Source: Evansella tamaricis (lineage in GTDB: Bacteria > Bacillota > Bacilli > Bacillales > Salisediminibacteriaceae). From it: a DNA stretch of 64,000 bases. The stretch covers positions 1 to 64,000 of the forward strand of contig NZ_JAHQCS010000105.1 in assembly GCF_019042215.1 (NCBI RefSeq). The letters run 5' to 3'. A program made the translations under genes and the position numbers. The notes under the pieces are model-generated. The model saw only the letters and a list, made by a program, of their open reading frames with translations, was not told the origin of the DNA and did no database searches. Below, piece after piece: positions 17,324 to 26,880 of the stretch; position 1 is the first letter of the stretch; every line of letters starts with the position of its first letter.

Positions 17324-18439
17324 ATGGATACCGGTAAATTCAAAAAGTTAAATAAATACCATGTCATCTTTCTTGTCCATTGTAGTTTGTCAGGGATTGC
17401 TTTGTTTTCTTTACCATATTATTTAAGACATGTGGGCTATAATATGTGGATGGTTCTTCTCATCTATGGAGTCCTATCCTCCCTTTTGCTTAAAGTGATC
17501 CTTCAATTATCAAAGCAATTCCCTAATGATACATTTTATGTCATCATGGAAAAAGTCGTGGGCAAGTATGTTAGCAAACTCCTTCATGTTTTTATCTTGT
17601 CTTATGCCATTGTTCAGGTTAGTAATATTGGGAAGTCCTATGTACGCATCGTTCAGTCTGTAACTTTGCCGGACTTCACCATTACTTTCCCCGCTTTAAC
17701 TCTTTTTTTAGTGATGATTTCCATTGTAAATGGAGGAATTAAATCCATAGCCAGGTTTTGTATATTGTCGTTTTTCTTAACAGTATGGATGGGGTATTAC
17801 AGTAACTGGGCGTTTTCTGATGCTAATGTACATCATTTATACCCGAGACTTCATGAGTATCATATGATCGATTGGCTGAACGGACTTTTTGAAGGGTCAC
17901 AGATCATGCTTGGTTTTGTATTAATTGTATTCTTTTATCCATACATCATCGACCAAAAGAAAGCCTTTAAACATGCAGCAATCGGGATCTGGTCAGGGAT
18001 TGGTATAATGATTTTAATTTGTATTGCAAGTATCGTTTATTTTTCCATTTGGCAAATTGAACATCTCCTATACCCCCTCTTAAATTTGTTTCAGGCTGTG
18101 GAACTTTCTAATGTGGAGCGGATTGAAACGATGGGGATCAGCCTCTACGCTTTTCTAGTACTATCTAAAGCATCTTTGTATTTGTGGGTGGCAAAAAAGG
18201 GATTGGATGCCCTGTTCAGTAAGCATAAAAACCGAACAAGACATCTATTTATCGTCAATGGTATTTCCGTTCTTCTTGTGTTGGGACCAATACCACTTAT
18301 CTATCAGACCTTCCTTTATGAAAAATGGGTCATTTACTGGGGATATGCTGTTATATTACTACCGTTATTCCTATTGATCATCAACCATTGGAAAAAACGA
18401 AAAAAAGGTAACGATGGAAAGGAAGCATCTGCATCATGA
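17324..18439 (+). CDS. Spore germination protein, GerAB/GerKB family (B subunit)
   Basis: 371 aa, ten-helix permease of the APC-like spore germination family, thought to bind the germinant. The start resembles relatives (KLNKYHVIFLVHCSLSGIAL), and membrane segments run throughout, ending in a Lys-rich tail. GATGAGGAG ten nt upstream supports the ATG at 17324; an in-frame ATG at 17306 lies inside the A gene. The stop overlaps the C-subunit ATG (ATGA). Confidence 0.93.
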   Translation: MDTGKFKKLNKYHVIFLVHCSLSGIALFSLPYYLRHVGYNMWMVLLIYGVLSSLLLKVILQLSKQFPNDTFYVIMEKVVGKYVSKLLHVFILSYAIVQVSNIGKSYVRIVQSVTLPDFTITFPALTLFLVMISIVNGGIKSIARFCILSFFLTVWMGYYSNWAFSDANVHHLYPRLHEYHMIDWLNGLFEGSQIMLGFVLIVFFYPYIIDQKKAFKHAAIGIWSGIGIMILICIASIVYFSIWQIEHLLYPLLNLFQAVELSNVERIETMGISLYAFLVLSKASLYLWVAKKGLDALFSKHKNRTRHLFIVNGISVLLVLGPIPLIYQTFLYEKWVIYWGYAVILLPLFLLIINHWKKRKKGNDGKEASAS

Positions 18440-19557
18440 AGAATCTTACAGCCCTTTTTATTTCACTTCTCTTTTTGTTGTCAGTATCCGGCTGCAATGT
18501 ACAGGATTTCGAACAACCTTCCATTGAAAATTACGGAATGGTCGGGGTTATGGGTTTCGACGTGGCGGAAGATGGTTATATGAACGTGACCGTTACCTTA
18601 CCTCAGCCTGAAATGGACGCGGAAACAAAAGTACAGAAATATACAACAACAGTGAAGTCACCACATCGTGCAATCATGGAGGCATCCACCAAATCGGAAA
18701 AGTTATTGTCTACCGCTCAACTTCGGGTAATACTTTTCAGTGAGGAATTTGCGAAAGAAGTGGGTGTCTGGGAAGTTCTTGAAAACTTATATCGTGATCC
18801 TAGGGTGGGGACAAACTCTTTCATTGCTGTTGTAAAAGGTTCTACAGAAGAATTATTATCTGGGGAGTATAAAGACAAACCTAATATAAACAGATATTTA
18901 AATCAACTGCTAAAGCCAACCACCATCACTGCTTTCAGTCCTTTTACGACAATCCATCACTTTATCAGACATGTGACAAGCCAGGTTTCCGATGCTCTTG
19001 CCCCTTACATTGAAAAAACAGGGGATTCGATTCAAATAACAAAAGTTGCCCTTTTTAAAGGGTCCAAGATGGTATCAACCATCGAAAGGGAAGAGGCAAA
19101 AATCATTGAGAGTATAAAACGAAACCGTAAAACATCTGATATCTCCTATGAAATTCAAGAGGATGGGAGGGGAAGTGGAGAAGAAGCGGTCCTTGTATTA
19201 AATTTTATCCGTTCCAAAAGAGATGTTAAAACGAATGGAGACCCTGTTAATCCGGAAATTCATGTTTATCTTTATATTGCCGGGTCGGTGGTGGACTATA
19301 CAGGAGACTATAATTTAGATGTGGAAGGGGAACGTCATATTCTAGAGGATAAACTGAGTAAAGAAATAGAAGCAAAACTATCGGATTCCATCCAACAATT
19401 TCAGGAACTGGGGATTGACCCCTTAGCCCTTGGCGACTACTTCCGAATGAAAGACAGAGGTGAATGGAGTAAGGAGTACTGGAATGACATTTTCAGCCGG
19501 GCTGAAATTACGGTACATGTGGAACCGAGGATTACTTCCACAGGGACGATTTATTAA
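18436..19557 (+). CDS. Spore germination lipoprotein, GerAC/GerKC family (C subunit)
   Basis: 373 aa. Signal peptide with lipobox LLSVSGC at residues ~14-20, giving a lipid-modified Cys20 on the outer face of the inner spore membrane. The mature part shows the Ger(x)C fold: GMVGVMGFDVAEDG, SPHRAIMEASTKSEKLLSTAQLR (kept in the family) and the C-terminal ITVHVEPRITSTGTI. Translation is coupled to the B subunit through a 4-bp overlap. Completes a canonical three-gene receptor operon. Confidence 0.93.
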   Translation: MKNLTALFISLLFLLSVSGCNVQDFEQPSIENYGMVGVMGFDVAEDGYMNVTVTLPQPEMDAETKVQKYTTTVKSPHRAIMEASTKSEKLLSTAQLRVILFSEEFAKEVGVWEVLENLYRDPRVGTNSFIAVVKGSTEELLSGEYKDKPNINRYLNQLLKPTTITAFSPFTTIHHFIRHVTSQVSDALAPYIEKTGDSIQITKVALFKGSKMVSTIEREEAKIIESIKRNRKTSDISYEIQEDGRGSGEEAVLVLNFIRSKRDVKTNGDPVNPEIHVYLYIAGSVVDYTGDYNLDVEGERHILEDKLSKEIEAKLSDSIQQFQELGIDPLALGDYFRMKDRGEWSKEYWNDIFSRAEITVHVEPRITSTGTIY

Positions 19558-19593
19558 TGTCTCTTCCCAGCGGATGAGAGAAGAAACGTTTTT

Positions 19594-19628
19594 GAAGGAC
19601 CTGCCTAATAGCGGCAGGTCCTTCTTGG
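19594..19628 (+). terminator. Terminator of the germination operon
   Basis: GAAGGACCTGCC pairs with GGCAGGTCCTTC, a 12-bp stem with a 7-nt loop, 36 nt after the C-subunit stop. The U-tract is short. Confidence 0.75.
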
Positions 19629-19659
19629 TATCTACTGATAGTTATTAAATTTACATGGT

Positions 19660-20616
19660 TCAAGTAGCTATCTTGCTTTTTCCCAAAGGGTCTGGATCCT
19701 GGTCTTTGTCTGTATTTGGTCTGGCAGCTTTTCGCTCGGATCCGATGATCATGAGGCCGGACATTATAATTGCAGCACCTAGGATTTGGGCGAGCATAAT
19801 TGGTTCTCCAAAGAATAAGGCTCCTGTCACTGCGGCAGCGGCAGGGACGACGTAACGGAAGAAGTTGGATTTTGTTGCTCCCACCTTACTCATGGCTAGG
19901 TTCCATAGGACAAACGCCACAATTGTACAGAGAATCACGTTATAGACAATGGCCCCATACACTGGCATGGTGAGGTTGGACCAATTCACGTCACTCCATC
20001 CTCCAAAGGTGAATGGGAACAAAAGGATGGTTCCGAACAGGATGTACCATGTGGTCACTTTCAGGGGGGAGTATTTCTTCATCATTGGCATACATGCCAG
20101 GTTAAAGAGCGCCCCAATCAGGCTGATGGAAAGGGCGAGCATATTTCCAAGCATATATTGAGAAGACAGGTCGATGCCTTCTCCGCCTCCGAGGATGATT
20201 AATGTTACTCCGACTAAGGCGATTGCTCCTCCTGCTACTACTTTTCTTGTGAGGAGTTCTTTTGTAAATAGTGGTGCAAAGAGTGCCGCAAAAATTGGCC
20301 ACGGGGCCACGTTTAGAAGAGATGCGTTAGCTAATGTGGTGAATTTAATGGAATACATCACGGCGATTTCTAAGATCGTAACACCGAATATACCGATGAC
20401 GGCAAGTTTCAAGAAGTCTTTCTTTTCCACCATGATATTCCCTTCGAGTTTGTATAAGAGAAGGAATAACACAGGTATTGCTAAACCGAATCGGAAAAAT
20501 ACAAAAATTTCAGCTGAAAAAAAGTCCATTCCCCAACGGGATATGCCAAAGTTGGCACCCCAGATAATGGAAACAGCAATAAGACCTAGGTAATATAAGT
20601 AATTTGTTTTCATCAT
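19660..20616 (-). CDS. EamA/DMT-family transporter
   Basis: 318 aa, ten predicted membrane helices in two EamA repeats: the first from SIIWGANFGISRWGMDFFSA, the second from MLGNMLALSISLIGALFNLA; VPAAAAVTGALFFGEP near the C-terminus is typical of the drug/metabolite exporter family. The tail is polar. GAGAGGAAC upstream of the ATG at 20616 (MMKTNYLYYLG) is preferred over the longer frame. Probably exports a metabolite or amino acid; it lies divergent from the D-amino acid operon, which may be coincidental. Confidence 0.85.
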   Translation of the reverse strand: MMKTNYLYYLGLIAVSIIWGANFGISRWGMDFFSAEIFVFFRFGLAIPVLFLLLYKLEGNIMVEKKDFLKLAVIGIFGVTILEIAVMYSIKFTTLANASLLNVAPWPIFAALFAPLFTKELLTRKVVAGGAIALVGVTLIILGGGEGIDLSSQYMLGNMLALSISLIGALFNLACMPMMKKYSPLKVTTWYILFGTILLFPFTFGGWSDVNWSNLTMPVYGAIVYNVILCTIVAFVLWNLAMSKVGATKSNFFRYVVPAAAAVTGALFFGEPIMLAQILGAAIIMSGLMIIGSERKAARPNTDKDQDPDPLGKSKIAT

Positions 20617-20864
20617 TTGTTCCTCTCCAGCACTTTGGCAACGAGATAAATACTCTTCTACAATACTCCATATTGGGCGTTTCCTGCAACTGGATATATT
20701 CGGTTGCATGGGGAACATGATGTGATTACGGTCCTATAATTACTGGGCTATTCTCCACATTAAACATATTGATAGGAAGTGTTTAAATTGGTAAGATGAA
20801 TAAAAGTTTTTGTTTTTAGAATATAGTGACAATGAGAAATTCATGTACAGGAAGGAAATGGCTT

Positions 20865-22019
20865 ATGATAAAAGAAAGGATACATACCATAAAACCGGAG
20901 ATCATGGAGATCTTTGAGCATCTTCATCAACATCCGGAAGTAAGTTGGAAAGAGTTCCAGACGAGTGACTATCTCACTCAGTTTTTACAGAAAAATGGTG
21001 GGAGAGTCCGAACTTTAAATCACACAGGTATCGTTGCAGAAATGGGGGAAGGGTCTCCTGTCGTTGCTGTCCGCGCAGACATGGATGCTTTATGGCAAGA
21101 AGTGAATGGTCAGTTTCAAGCAAATCATTCCTGTGGTCATGATGCCCATATGGCAATGGTATGCGGTGTGCTTCTCATACTTCAAAAGTTCTCCTCCCTC
21201 CCACCTGGCACCGTTCGTTTTCTTTTTCAGCCGGCAGAAGAAAAGGGGACTGGTGCTTTAAAGATGGTGGAAGATGGTGTTGTGGATGATGTGGATTATT
21301 TGTACGGTGTTCATTTACGTCCGGAACTGGAGTTGGGGGACGGTTTTGCTGCACCGGCAATTCTCCATGGTGCAGCCTGCTTCGTAAAAGGGAGGATTCG
21401 AAGTGATGATGCCCACGGTGCGCGCCCACATCTCGGGGCCAATGCCATCGAAGTGGGTGCTACCTTTGTCTCTCTATTAAACAATATTCACCTTAATCCA
21501 ATGCTTCCATATTCGGTAAAGATGACGTCTTTTCACGCAGGGGGAGAAAGTGCCAATATCATTCCAGGTTCCGCCACATTCAGTATTGATATGCGATCCC
21601 AGTCCAATGAGGGAATGGAGAAACTAGTATCCAAAGTATTCGAAATCGCCTCTTCCCTTGAAAAATTGTTTGGGGTTGATATTGAAATGGAAACTGGAGC
21701 AAATGTTGCGGCGGCGGAAGTACATCCAGAAGCTCAAGCTTTTATGGAGAAAGGAATCCTAAATGTACTGGGCATTGATGCCCTCCAACCGCCCCTTGTA
21801 TCTACTGGGGGAGATGATTTTCATTTCTACACGATTAAACGTCCACACTTAAAGGCAACAATGCTTGGGTTAGGATGTGGACTGGCACCAGGTCTCCACC
21901 ATCCGAACATGACTTTTAACAAAGATGCCTTGTTAAATGGGGTACATATTTTGTCAGAGACGGTTCTTGAAACATTAAAAGAAGGAAAAGGTAAGAGAGG
22001 GAGGCAACACGTTGATTGA
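20865..22019 (+). CDS. amhX: M20 amidohydrolase, AmhX-like (probable N-succinyl-L-amino acid desuccinylase)
   Basis: 384 aa, zinc-dependent M20 peptidase. Metal and catalytic motifs: AVRADMDALWQEVNG, NHSCGHDAHM, FQPAEEKGTGALKM, and GGDDFHFYTIK near the end. The dimerisation domain contains ARPHLGANAIEVGA. It closely resembles B. subtilis AmhX as I recall it. AGGAAGG nine nt upstream supports the ATG at 20865. The stop overlaps the GNAT start. With the GNAT and the enolase-superfamily gene it matches the Geobacillus operon that turns D-amino acids into L-amino acids; there the M20 enzyme removes the succinyl group from the L-isomer. Confidence 0.85.
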   Translation: MIKERIHTIKPEIMEIFEHLHQHPEVSWKEFQTSDYLTQFLQKNGGRVRTLNHTGIVAEMGEGSPVVAVRADMDALWQEVNGQFQANHSCGHDAHMAMVCGVLLILQKFSSLPPGTVRFLFQPAEEKGTGALKMVEDGVVDDVDYLYGVHLRPELELGDGFAAPAILHGAACFVKGRIRSDDAHGARPHLGANAIEVGATFVSLLNNIHLNPMLPYSVKMTSFHAGGESANIIPGSATFSIDMRSQSNEGMEKLVSKVFEIASSLEKLFGVDIEMETGANVAAAEVHPEAQAFMEKGILNVLGIDALQPPLVSTGGDDFHFYTIKRPHLKATMLGLGCGLAPGLHHPNMTFNKDALLNGVHILSETVLETLKEGKGKRGRQHVD

Positions 22020-22872
22020 AATTAGTCAACTCACTTCAGTAGAAGAGATGAAGAGGATTCAAACACTGGAAAGATTAATTTGGAATATGGACCCTCTTCC
22101 ATATCATCAAACGTTGACGGTATCGAAGAATGGTGGCCTTCTCCTTGGGGCATTTGATGGAGAAGAACTCGTGGGATTTTCTTATGGATTTCCTGGATGG
22201 AAGGACGGAAAGGTTTATCTCTGTTCCCATATGCTTGGAATTCTCCCGAACTACCAAAAAGGTGGTCTCGGAAGACAGTTGAAAGAGAAGCAACGGTCGT
22301 TAGCCTTATCTATGGGATTCGATCTGATTACTTGGACGTTCGATCCCCTTGAAAGTGTCAACGCTTATTTAAATCTCCATAAACTCAAGGGGCTTGGAGC
22401 CTCCTATATTGAAAACTATTATGGTGAACTTGATGATTCATTAAATAATGGTCTTCCCTCTGATCGTTTTTTAGTGGAGTGGTGGATTGATAGTCCTTAT
22501 GTTGACGACATGGATTTGTCGGAAACGGAATCATCATCTACCGAAAGCATCGGTGGAAAAGGATGGTTGTTTCAGCCTGAATTGTCCAAAAGCGGTTACC
22601 CGATTCCTAAGGAAACGAACGGAACATTCCATCTGGACCCCAATGTAGATGAGTATTTTCTCCCCATTCCGCAAAACTTTCAATCTATAAAACTGAGAGA
22701 CGGGCAATTAGCGGCCGATTGGCGATTCATCAGCCGAGATTGGATAAACACATTGATGGAAAATGGTTTTGTTGCTGTCGACCTGGACAGAAAAGGGGCT
22801 TCAAGTGTGGGTTGCTCCCTTTACATTTTTAAAAGGAGAGACAGTTTGTTCATTAATTGTAAGGATAAATGA
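22012..22872 (+). CDS. GNAT acyltransferase (probable succinyl-CoA:D-amino acid N-succinyltransferase)
   Basis: 286 aa. The acetyl-CoA fold lies in residues 1-150: SYGFPGWKDGKVYLCSHMLG, then the pyrophosphate loop NYQKGGLGRQLKEKQ (motif A). The C-terminal ~120 residues are specific to the COG3375 type. GGGAGG precedes a TTG start that overlaps the upstream stop (GTTGATTGA). In Geobacillus kaustophilus a homologue next to NSAR and a desuccinylase N-succinylates D-amino acids. The operon context here gives the same inferred role; the substrate range is not visible in the sequence. Confidence 0.8.
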   Translation: MIEISQLTSVEEMKRIQTLERLIWNMDPLPYHQTLTVSKNGGLLLGAFDGEELVGFSYGFPGWKDGKVYLCSHMLGILPNYQKGGLGRQLKEKQRSLALSMGFDLITWTFDPLESVNAYLNLHKLKGLGASYIENYYGELDDSLNNGLPSDRFLVEWWIDSPYVDDMDLSETESSSTESIGGKGWLFQPELSKSGYPIPKETNGTFHLDPNVDEYFLPIPQNFQSIKLRDGQLAADWRFISRDWINTLMENGFVAVDLDRKGASSVGCSLYIFKRRDSLFINCKDK

Positions 22873-22886
22873 GGGGGGATTAGGAG

Positions 22887-24011
22887 ATGACAATAGATGG
22901 GATGATTTCAATCAAAAAAGTCATTTTACATCAGGTGAGGATGACGTTAAAAGCACCGTTTACCACGAGTTTCGGTACTTTTCAAGATAAGGATTTTTTT
23001 GTCGTGGAAATGATAGATAATGCTGGACGAACAGGGTTCGGAGAGTCAGTTGCCTTCTCTAGTCCTTGGTACAGTGAGGAAACGGTTAGGACAAACGAAC
23101 ATATGATGAAAGATTTCTTAATCCCTTTATTATTGGAGAAACCATTAGAGCATCCTGATGAGGTATTTCAACGTTTTTCCGGGATTCGTCGCAATAATAT
23201 GGCGAAAGCTGCATTGGAAGGTGCCGTATGGGATCTTTATGCTAAACGTTTAAGTGTGCCACTGGCTCAGGCACTTGGTGGTAAGAAAAAAGAAATTGAT
23301 GTGGGAATTTCTATTGGAATCCAATCTTCGGTGCAAGAGTTAGTAAGACTTGTGGAAAACTTTGCTGAACAAGGCTATAAACGAATGAAAATCAAAATCA
23401 AACCAGGCTGGGACGTGGATGTTTTAAAGGAAGTAAGAAAGGTTTTTCCAACACTTCCGTTAATGGCAGATGCCAATTCCGCTTATACATTGAAAGACTT
23501 GGAACACTTAAAACAGTTGGATGATTTGGATTTGAAAATGATAGAGCAGCCACTTGCCCATGACGATATCGTGGATCATGCCACATTGCAAAGAGCCCTT
23601 TCTACCCCAATTTGCCTAGACGAAAGTATTCATTCATTAGAAGACACGAGACGAGCAGTGGAATTGGGAAGCTGTAAAATTATAAATATTAAGATCGGCC
23701 GGGTTGGAGGGTTAAGTGAGGCAAAACGAATTCACGATTTTTGCATGGATCGGAATATCCCAGTTTGGTGCGGTGGAATGCTAGAGGCTGGTATAGGCCG
23801 TGCCCATAATGTGGCATTAACGACATTAGACAATTTTGTTTTGCCTGGGGACACTGCGGGCTCTAGCCACTACTGGGATGAGGACTTAATCGAACCGGAA
23901 GTGGTGGTAAAAAATGGTGTTATCCATGTACCTGATCTACCTGGAATCGGATATGAAGTGAATCGTAAAGCACTGGAAAAGTTATGTATTAAGAAAAGCG
24001 TAATCGCCTAA
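22887..24011 (+). CDS. menC: N-succinylamino acid racemase / o-succinylbenzoate synthase (enolase superfamily)
   Basis: 374 aa. N-terminal capping domain, then a (beta/alpha)7-beta barrel. The general bases are the KIK motif around K170-K172 and K269 in [10 protein letters not shown]. Mg ligands are D195 (MADANSAY), E220 (IEQPL) and D245 (LDESI). These enzymes are bifunctional for menaquinone synthesis (OSBS) and N-succinylamino acid racemisation; no men genes are near, and the amhX-GNAT context favours racemase. The last six codons (KKSVIA) and the stop are supplied by an intergenic-repeat copy, so the original C-terminus may have been replaced. Confidence 0.9.
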   Translation: MTIDGMISIKKVILHQVRMTLKAPFTTSFGTFQDKDFFVVEMIDNAGRTGFGESVAFSSPWYSEETVRTNEHMMKDFLIPLLLEKPLEHPDEVFQRFSGIRRNNMAKAALEGAVWDLYAKRLSVPLAQALGGKKKEIDVGISIGIQSSVQELVRLVENFAEQGYKRMKIKIKPGWDVDVLKEVRKVFPTLPLMADANSAYTLKDLEHLKQLDDLDLKMIEQPLAHDDIVDHATLQRALSTPICLDESIHSLEDTRRAVELGSCKIINIKIGRVGGLSEAKRIHDFCMDRNIPVWCGGMLEAGIGRAHNVALTTLDNFVLPGDTAGSSHYWDEDLIEPEVVVKNGVIHVPDLPGIGYEVNRKALEKLCIKKSVIA

Positions 24012-24085
24012 GCTCACGGGCGTAGGGCAGTGGAGGAATGACAACTTGTCCAAAGGTGCCATAATTTATAAATTCTTACCTTTTA
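23991..24085 (+). repeat. Truncated intergenic repeat overlapping the menC 3' end
   Basis: AAGAAAAGCGTAATCGCCTA at 23991 matches the repeat opening with two changes; CACGGGCGTAGGGCAGTGGA and a diverged tail (GTCCAAAGGTGCCATAATTT) follow. The copy lacks the AGGCGCTGGAGC end. It begins inside the racemase coding sequence and provides its stop codon. Confidence 0.75.
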
Positions 24086-24186
24086 AAAATGGACTGTAAC
24101 AAACATCAACACAACTTGATAATTTTCACGGTAGTCTTCCATGCTATGATTCATCCTAGTGCCTAGGAAGCACTTAGTTCGTCAAA

Positions 24187-24240
24187 AAAAGTCTATACAG
24201 TTAGGAAAGAAAATTTATCTTTTCCACTGTATAGACTTTT
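24187..24240 (-). terminator. Bidirectional terminator between menC and plsY
   Basis: AAAAGTCTATACAGT pairs with ACTGTATAGACTTTT, 15 bp, with an AT-rich inner arm (GGAAAGA/TCTTTTCC). It lies directly after the minus-strand plsY stop; TTTTTTTGAC follows on that strand. Confidence 0.8.
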
Positions 24241-24241
24241 A

Positions 24242-24910
24242 TTAGGATGCACCTGTATCATGATTCGCTATTTCACTGGCGGTTAATTCTTCTTTTATAT
24301 TATCTTGATATTCCTTAATTCTCTTGTCATTAATTCGAACTTCTTTATTCGCAAGAAAATTAATGATATTTTTCCGGTGAAGATAAACCATAAACAACGA
24401 GAATGTCAGGAAAACAAGGGCTAAAGCCTGATCTCCCATATATAAAGAATGCATCATCAGGGAAACTCCAATGGATAAGGATCCCATAAATACGTATTTC
24501 GTCACTAATGTAATCAAAATAAAAGTCATGTAGCCGATTAAAAATAAAATCGGACTGTAGCCGATCAATACGCCTGCCGTCGGAGCGACAGCCTTCCCTC
24601 CACGAAAACCTGCAAAAATCGGGAAACAATGGCCTAAAATAACAGCTGCACCAATCAAAACTGGATTCACATTACTTTGGAAAAGTGCCGGAAGTGATGT
24701 TGCCAGGACACCTTTACCAACATCCCCTAATAAAACTAAGATACCAGCTTTTTTACCTAGTACTAAGACACTATTGGTTGCCCCAAGATTTCCGCTGCCG
24801 AAATTCCTGACATCGGCCCCATACTTCAGTTTACCAACTACTAAAGCAAATGGAATCGAACCTATTAAATACGCCAGTAGGATTAAAGATAAATCTCCCA
24901 GTTTAATCAC
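24242..24910 (-). CDS. plsY: Glycerol-3-phosphate acyltransferase PlsY
   Basis: 222 aa membrane enzyme that uses acyl-phosphate to acylate glycerol-3-phosphate, the first step of phospholipid synthesis. The three PlsY motifs are present: GSIPFALVVGKL, NFGSGNLGATNS and GHCFPIFAGFRGGKAVAP. It is slightly longer than usual, with a ~25-residue charged tail. The GTG start lies very close to GGAGGG, so the exact N-terminus is uncertain. Monocistronic; it may be a second plsY copy in the genome. Confidence 0.93.
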   Translation of the reverse strand: MIKLGDLSLILLAYLIGSIPFALVVGKLKYGADVRNFGSGNLGATNSVLVLGKKAGILVLLGDVGKGVLATSLPALFQSNVNPVLIGAAVILGHCFPIFAGFRGGKAVAPTAGVLIGYSPILFLIGYMTFILITLVTKYVFMGSLSIGVSLMMHSLYMGDQALALVFLTFSLFMVYLHRKNIINFLANKEVRINDKRIKEYQDNIKEELTASEIANHDTGAS

Positions 24911-25207
24911 CCCTCCAATACAATCATTTTATATCTATAGATCTAATTATATATTGGAACGAAGGAGAAAAGTAGTCTATTTTTATAAAGTTTCAGAAGA
25001 ACGAATGTTTTAGCTGGAAAAATTAGAAGATTCCTCCTGTTTATCATTATTTTTTTCTTCTTGTTATTATTAAATGAGACTTTTTTACGTATTCTAACTA
25101 GTTAGTCTTTTTACTCTCATTCCTAGTAGGATTCCACTATAATGAAATTAGTATTGGTTTTACCTATTGGCGATAATATACCGATTTGGCATTAGGGGGT
25201 ATTCAAG

Positions 25208-26863
25208 ATGGATTACGATGTGATCGTAGTTGGTGCAGGCCTTGCAGGATTAGTTTCGGCCTCTGAACTGGCGGATGCCGGGAAAAAGGTGCTACTTCTT
25301 GATCAAGAACCGGAAGCATCCATGGGAGGACAAGCTTGGTGGTCCTTTGGCGGTTTATTTTTGGTAGATTCACCTGAACAAAGGCGAATGGGAATAAAAG
25401 ATTCAAAAGAATTGGCCTGGCAAGATTGGCTCGGAACGGCTGGGTTTGACCGGGATGATGAAGATGATTGGGGAAAAAAATGGGCTGAGGCGTATGTGGA
25501 CTTTGCTTCAGGAGAAAAAAGGGAATGGCTTCATCAAAAAGGGATCCGCTTGTTCCCTGTGGTAGGCTGGGCTGAGCGCGGAGGCTATTTGGCAGAAGGT
25601 CATGGCAACTCTGTCCCCCGGTTTCATATCGTCTGGGGAACAGGACCTGGAATCGTCAAACCCATTGAAACTAGTGTAAGACAATCGATAGAAAAGGGAT
25701 TACTAGTTTATAAACCTCGCCACCGGGTGAATGATTTAATAACTGATCAAGGAACCGTTGTCGGTGCGCGGGGAGATGTCCTAGTCCCAAGTGATGCAAA
25801 AAGGGGAGAAGCAAGTTCACGGGAAATTGCCGGAGAGTTTGAGTATCGTGCTCAAGCAGTAATGGTTACGAGTGGAGGTATTGGTGCGAACCACGACCTT
25901 ATCCGAAAAAATTGGCCAGCACGACTCGGAAAAGCGCCTGAAAACATGCTGTCTGGCGTCCCGGCCCATGTGGACGGGAGGATGCTTGCGATCACAGAAA
26001 AAGCTGGTGGGAGAATCGTTAACCGTGACCGGATGTGGCACTATACGGAAGGGATTAAAAACTGGGATCCAGTTTGGGATAAACACGGGATTCGAATTCT
26101 CCCTGGCCCCAGTTCCATTTGGCTAGATGCGAAAGGAAATCGATTCCCTGCACCAAACTTCCCAGGGTATGATACGCTTGGAACGTTAGAGACGATTCAG
26201 AAAACTGGCTATGATTATTCCTGGTTTATTTTAACTCAAAAGGTTATTGAAAAGGAGTTTGCCCTGTCAGGCTCAGAACAAAACCCTGATCTAACTGGAA
26301 AGAGTATAAAGAAAGTCTTGTCTCGTGTCCTCCCTGGTGCTCCTGCTCCGGTACAGGCATTTATGGACAAAGGGGAAGACTTTGTGATTAAAGATACACT
26401 GGAAGAGTTAGTTGCTGGTATGAATGAACTTACTGGAGAGAACTTACTTGATTTTTCCAAAGTGGAACGTCAAATCCTTGCACGGGACCGGGAAATGGAT
26501 AATACTTTCACTAAAGATCTTCAGATCACGGCATTACGTGGCGCCCGGAACTACCGAGGTGATAAACTCGTGAGGGTTGCTCCCCCTCATAAATTCCTGG
26601 ATCCAAAAAAAGGACCGTTAATTGCCGTTCGGCTGAATATACTCAGTCGAAAGACACTTGGTGGTTTACAGACAGATTTATCTGGCAGGGTGCTGGATGA
26701 TTCGGGAAAACCAGTACCTGGTCTCTATGCTGCAGGGGAAGTTTGCGGTTTCGGTGGCGGTGGTGTACATGGGTACCGATCATTGGAAGGGACATTCCTT
26801 GGTGGATGTCTCTTTACAGGAAGACAGGCCGGACGGGCGTTGGCCAAAGAATTAAATGATTAA
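25208..26863 (+). CDS. FAD-binding dehydrogenase of the COG3573/KstD-like type
   Basis: 551 aa. N-terminal dinucleotide motif VVGAGLAGLVSASELADAGK ends in the acidic residue of LLLDQE. The insert GGQAWWSFGGLFLVDSPEQRR and the C-terminal FAD motif GLYAAGEVCGFGGGGVHGYR, with GTFLGGCLFTGRQAGR, are typical of a fumarate reductase/ketosteroid dehydrogenase relative whose substrate is not established. GGGGG eight nt before the ATG. Lone gene followed by a large structured element. No heme or Fe-S domain, so it is probably soluble. Confidence 0.8.
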   Translation: MDYDVIVVGAGLAGLVSASELADAGKKVLLLDQEPEASMGGQAWWSFGGLFLVDSPEQRRMGIKDSKELAWQDWLGTAGFDRDDEDDWGKKWAEAYVDFASGEKREWLHQKGIRLFPVVGWAERGGYLAEGHGNSVPRFHIVWGTGPGIVKPIETSVRQSIEKGLLVYKPRHRVNDLITDQGTVVGARGDVLVPSDAKRGEASSREIAGEFEYRAQAVMVTSGGIGANHDLIRKNWPARLGKAPENMLSGVPAHVDGRMLAITEKAGGRIVNRDRMWHYTEGIKNWDPVWDKHGIRILPGPSSIWLDAKGNRFPAPNFPGYDTLGTLETIQKTGYDYSWFILTQKVIEKEFALSGSEQNPDLTGKSIKKVLSRVLPGAPAPVQAFMDKGEDFVIKDTLEELVAGMNELTGENLLDFSKVERQILARDREMDNTFTKDLQITALRGARNYRGDKLVRVAPPHKFLDPKKGPLIAVRLNILSRKTLGGLQTDLSGRVLDDSGKPVPGLYAAGEVCGFGGGGVHGYRSLEGTFLGGCLFTGRQAGRALAKELND

Positions 26864-26880
26864 AAGAAATTTTACAGAAG

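Noticed and set aside
20174-20593. 139-codon plus-strand frame
   Set aside because: Antisense to the EamA transporter gene, no ribosome binding site or recognisable domain.
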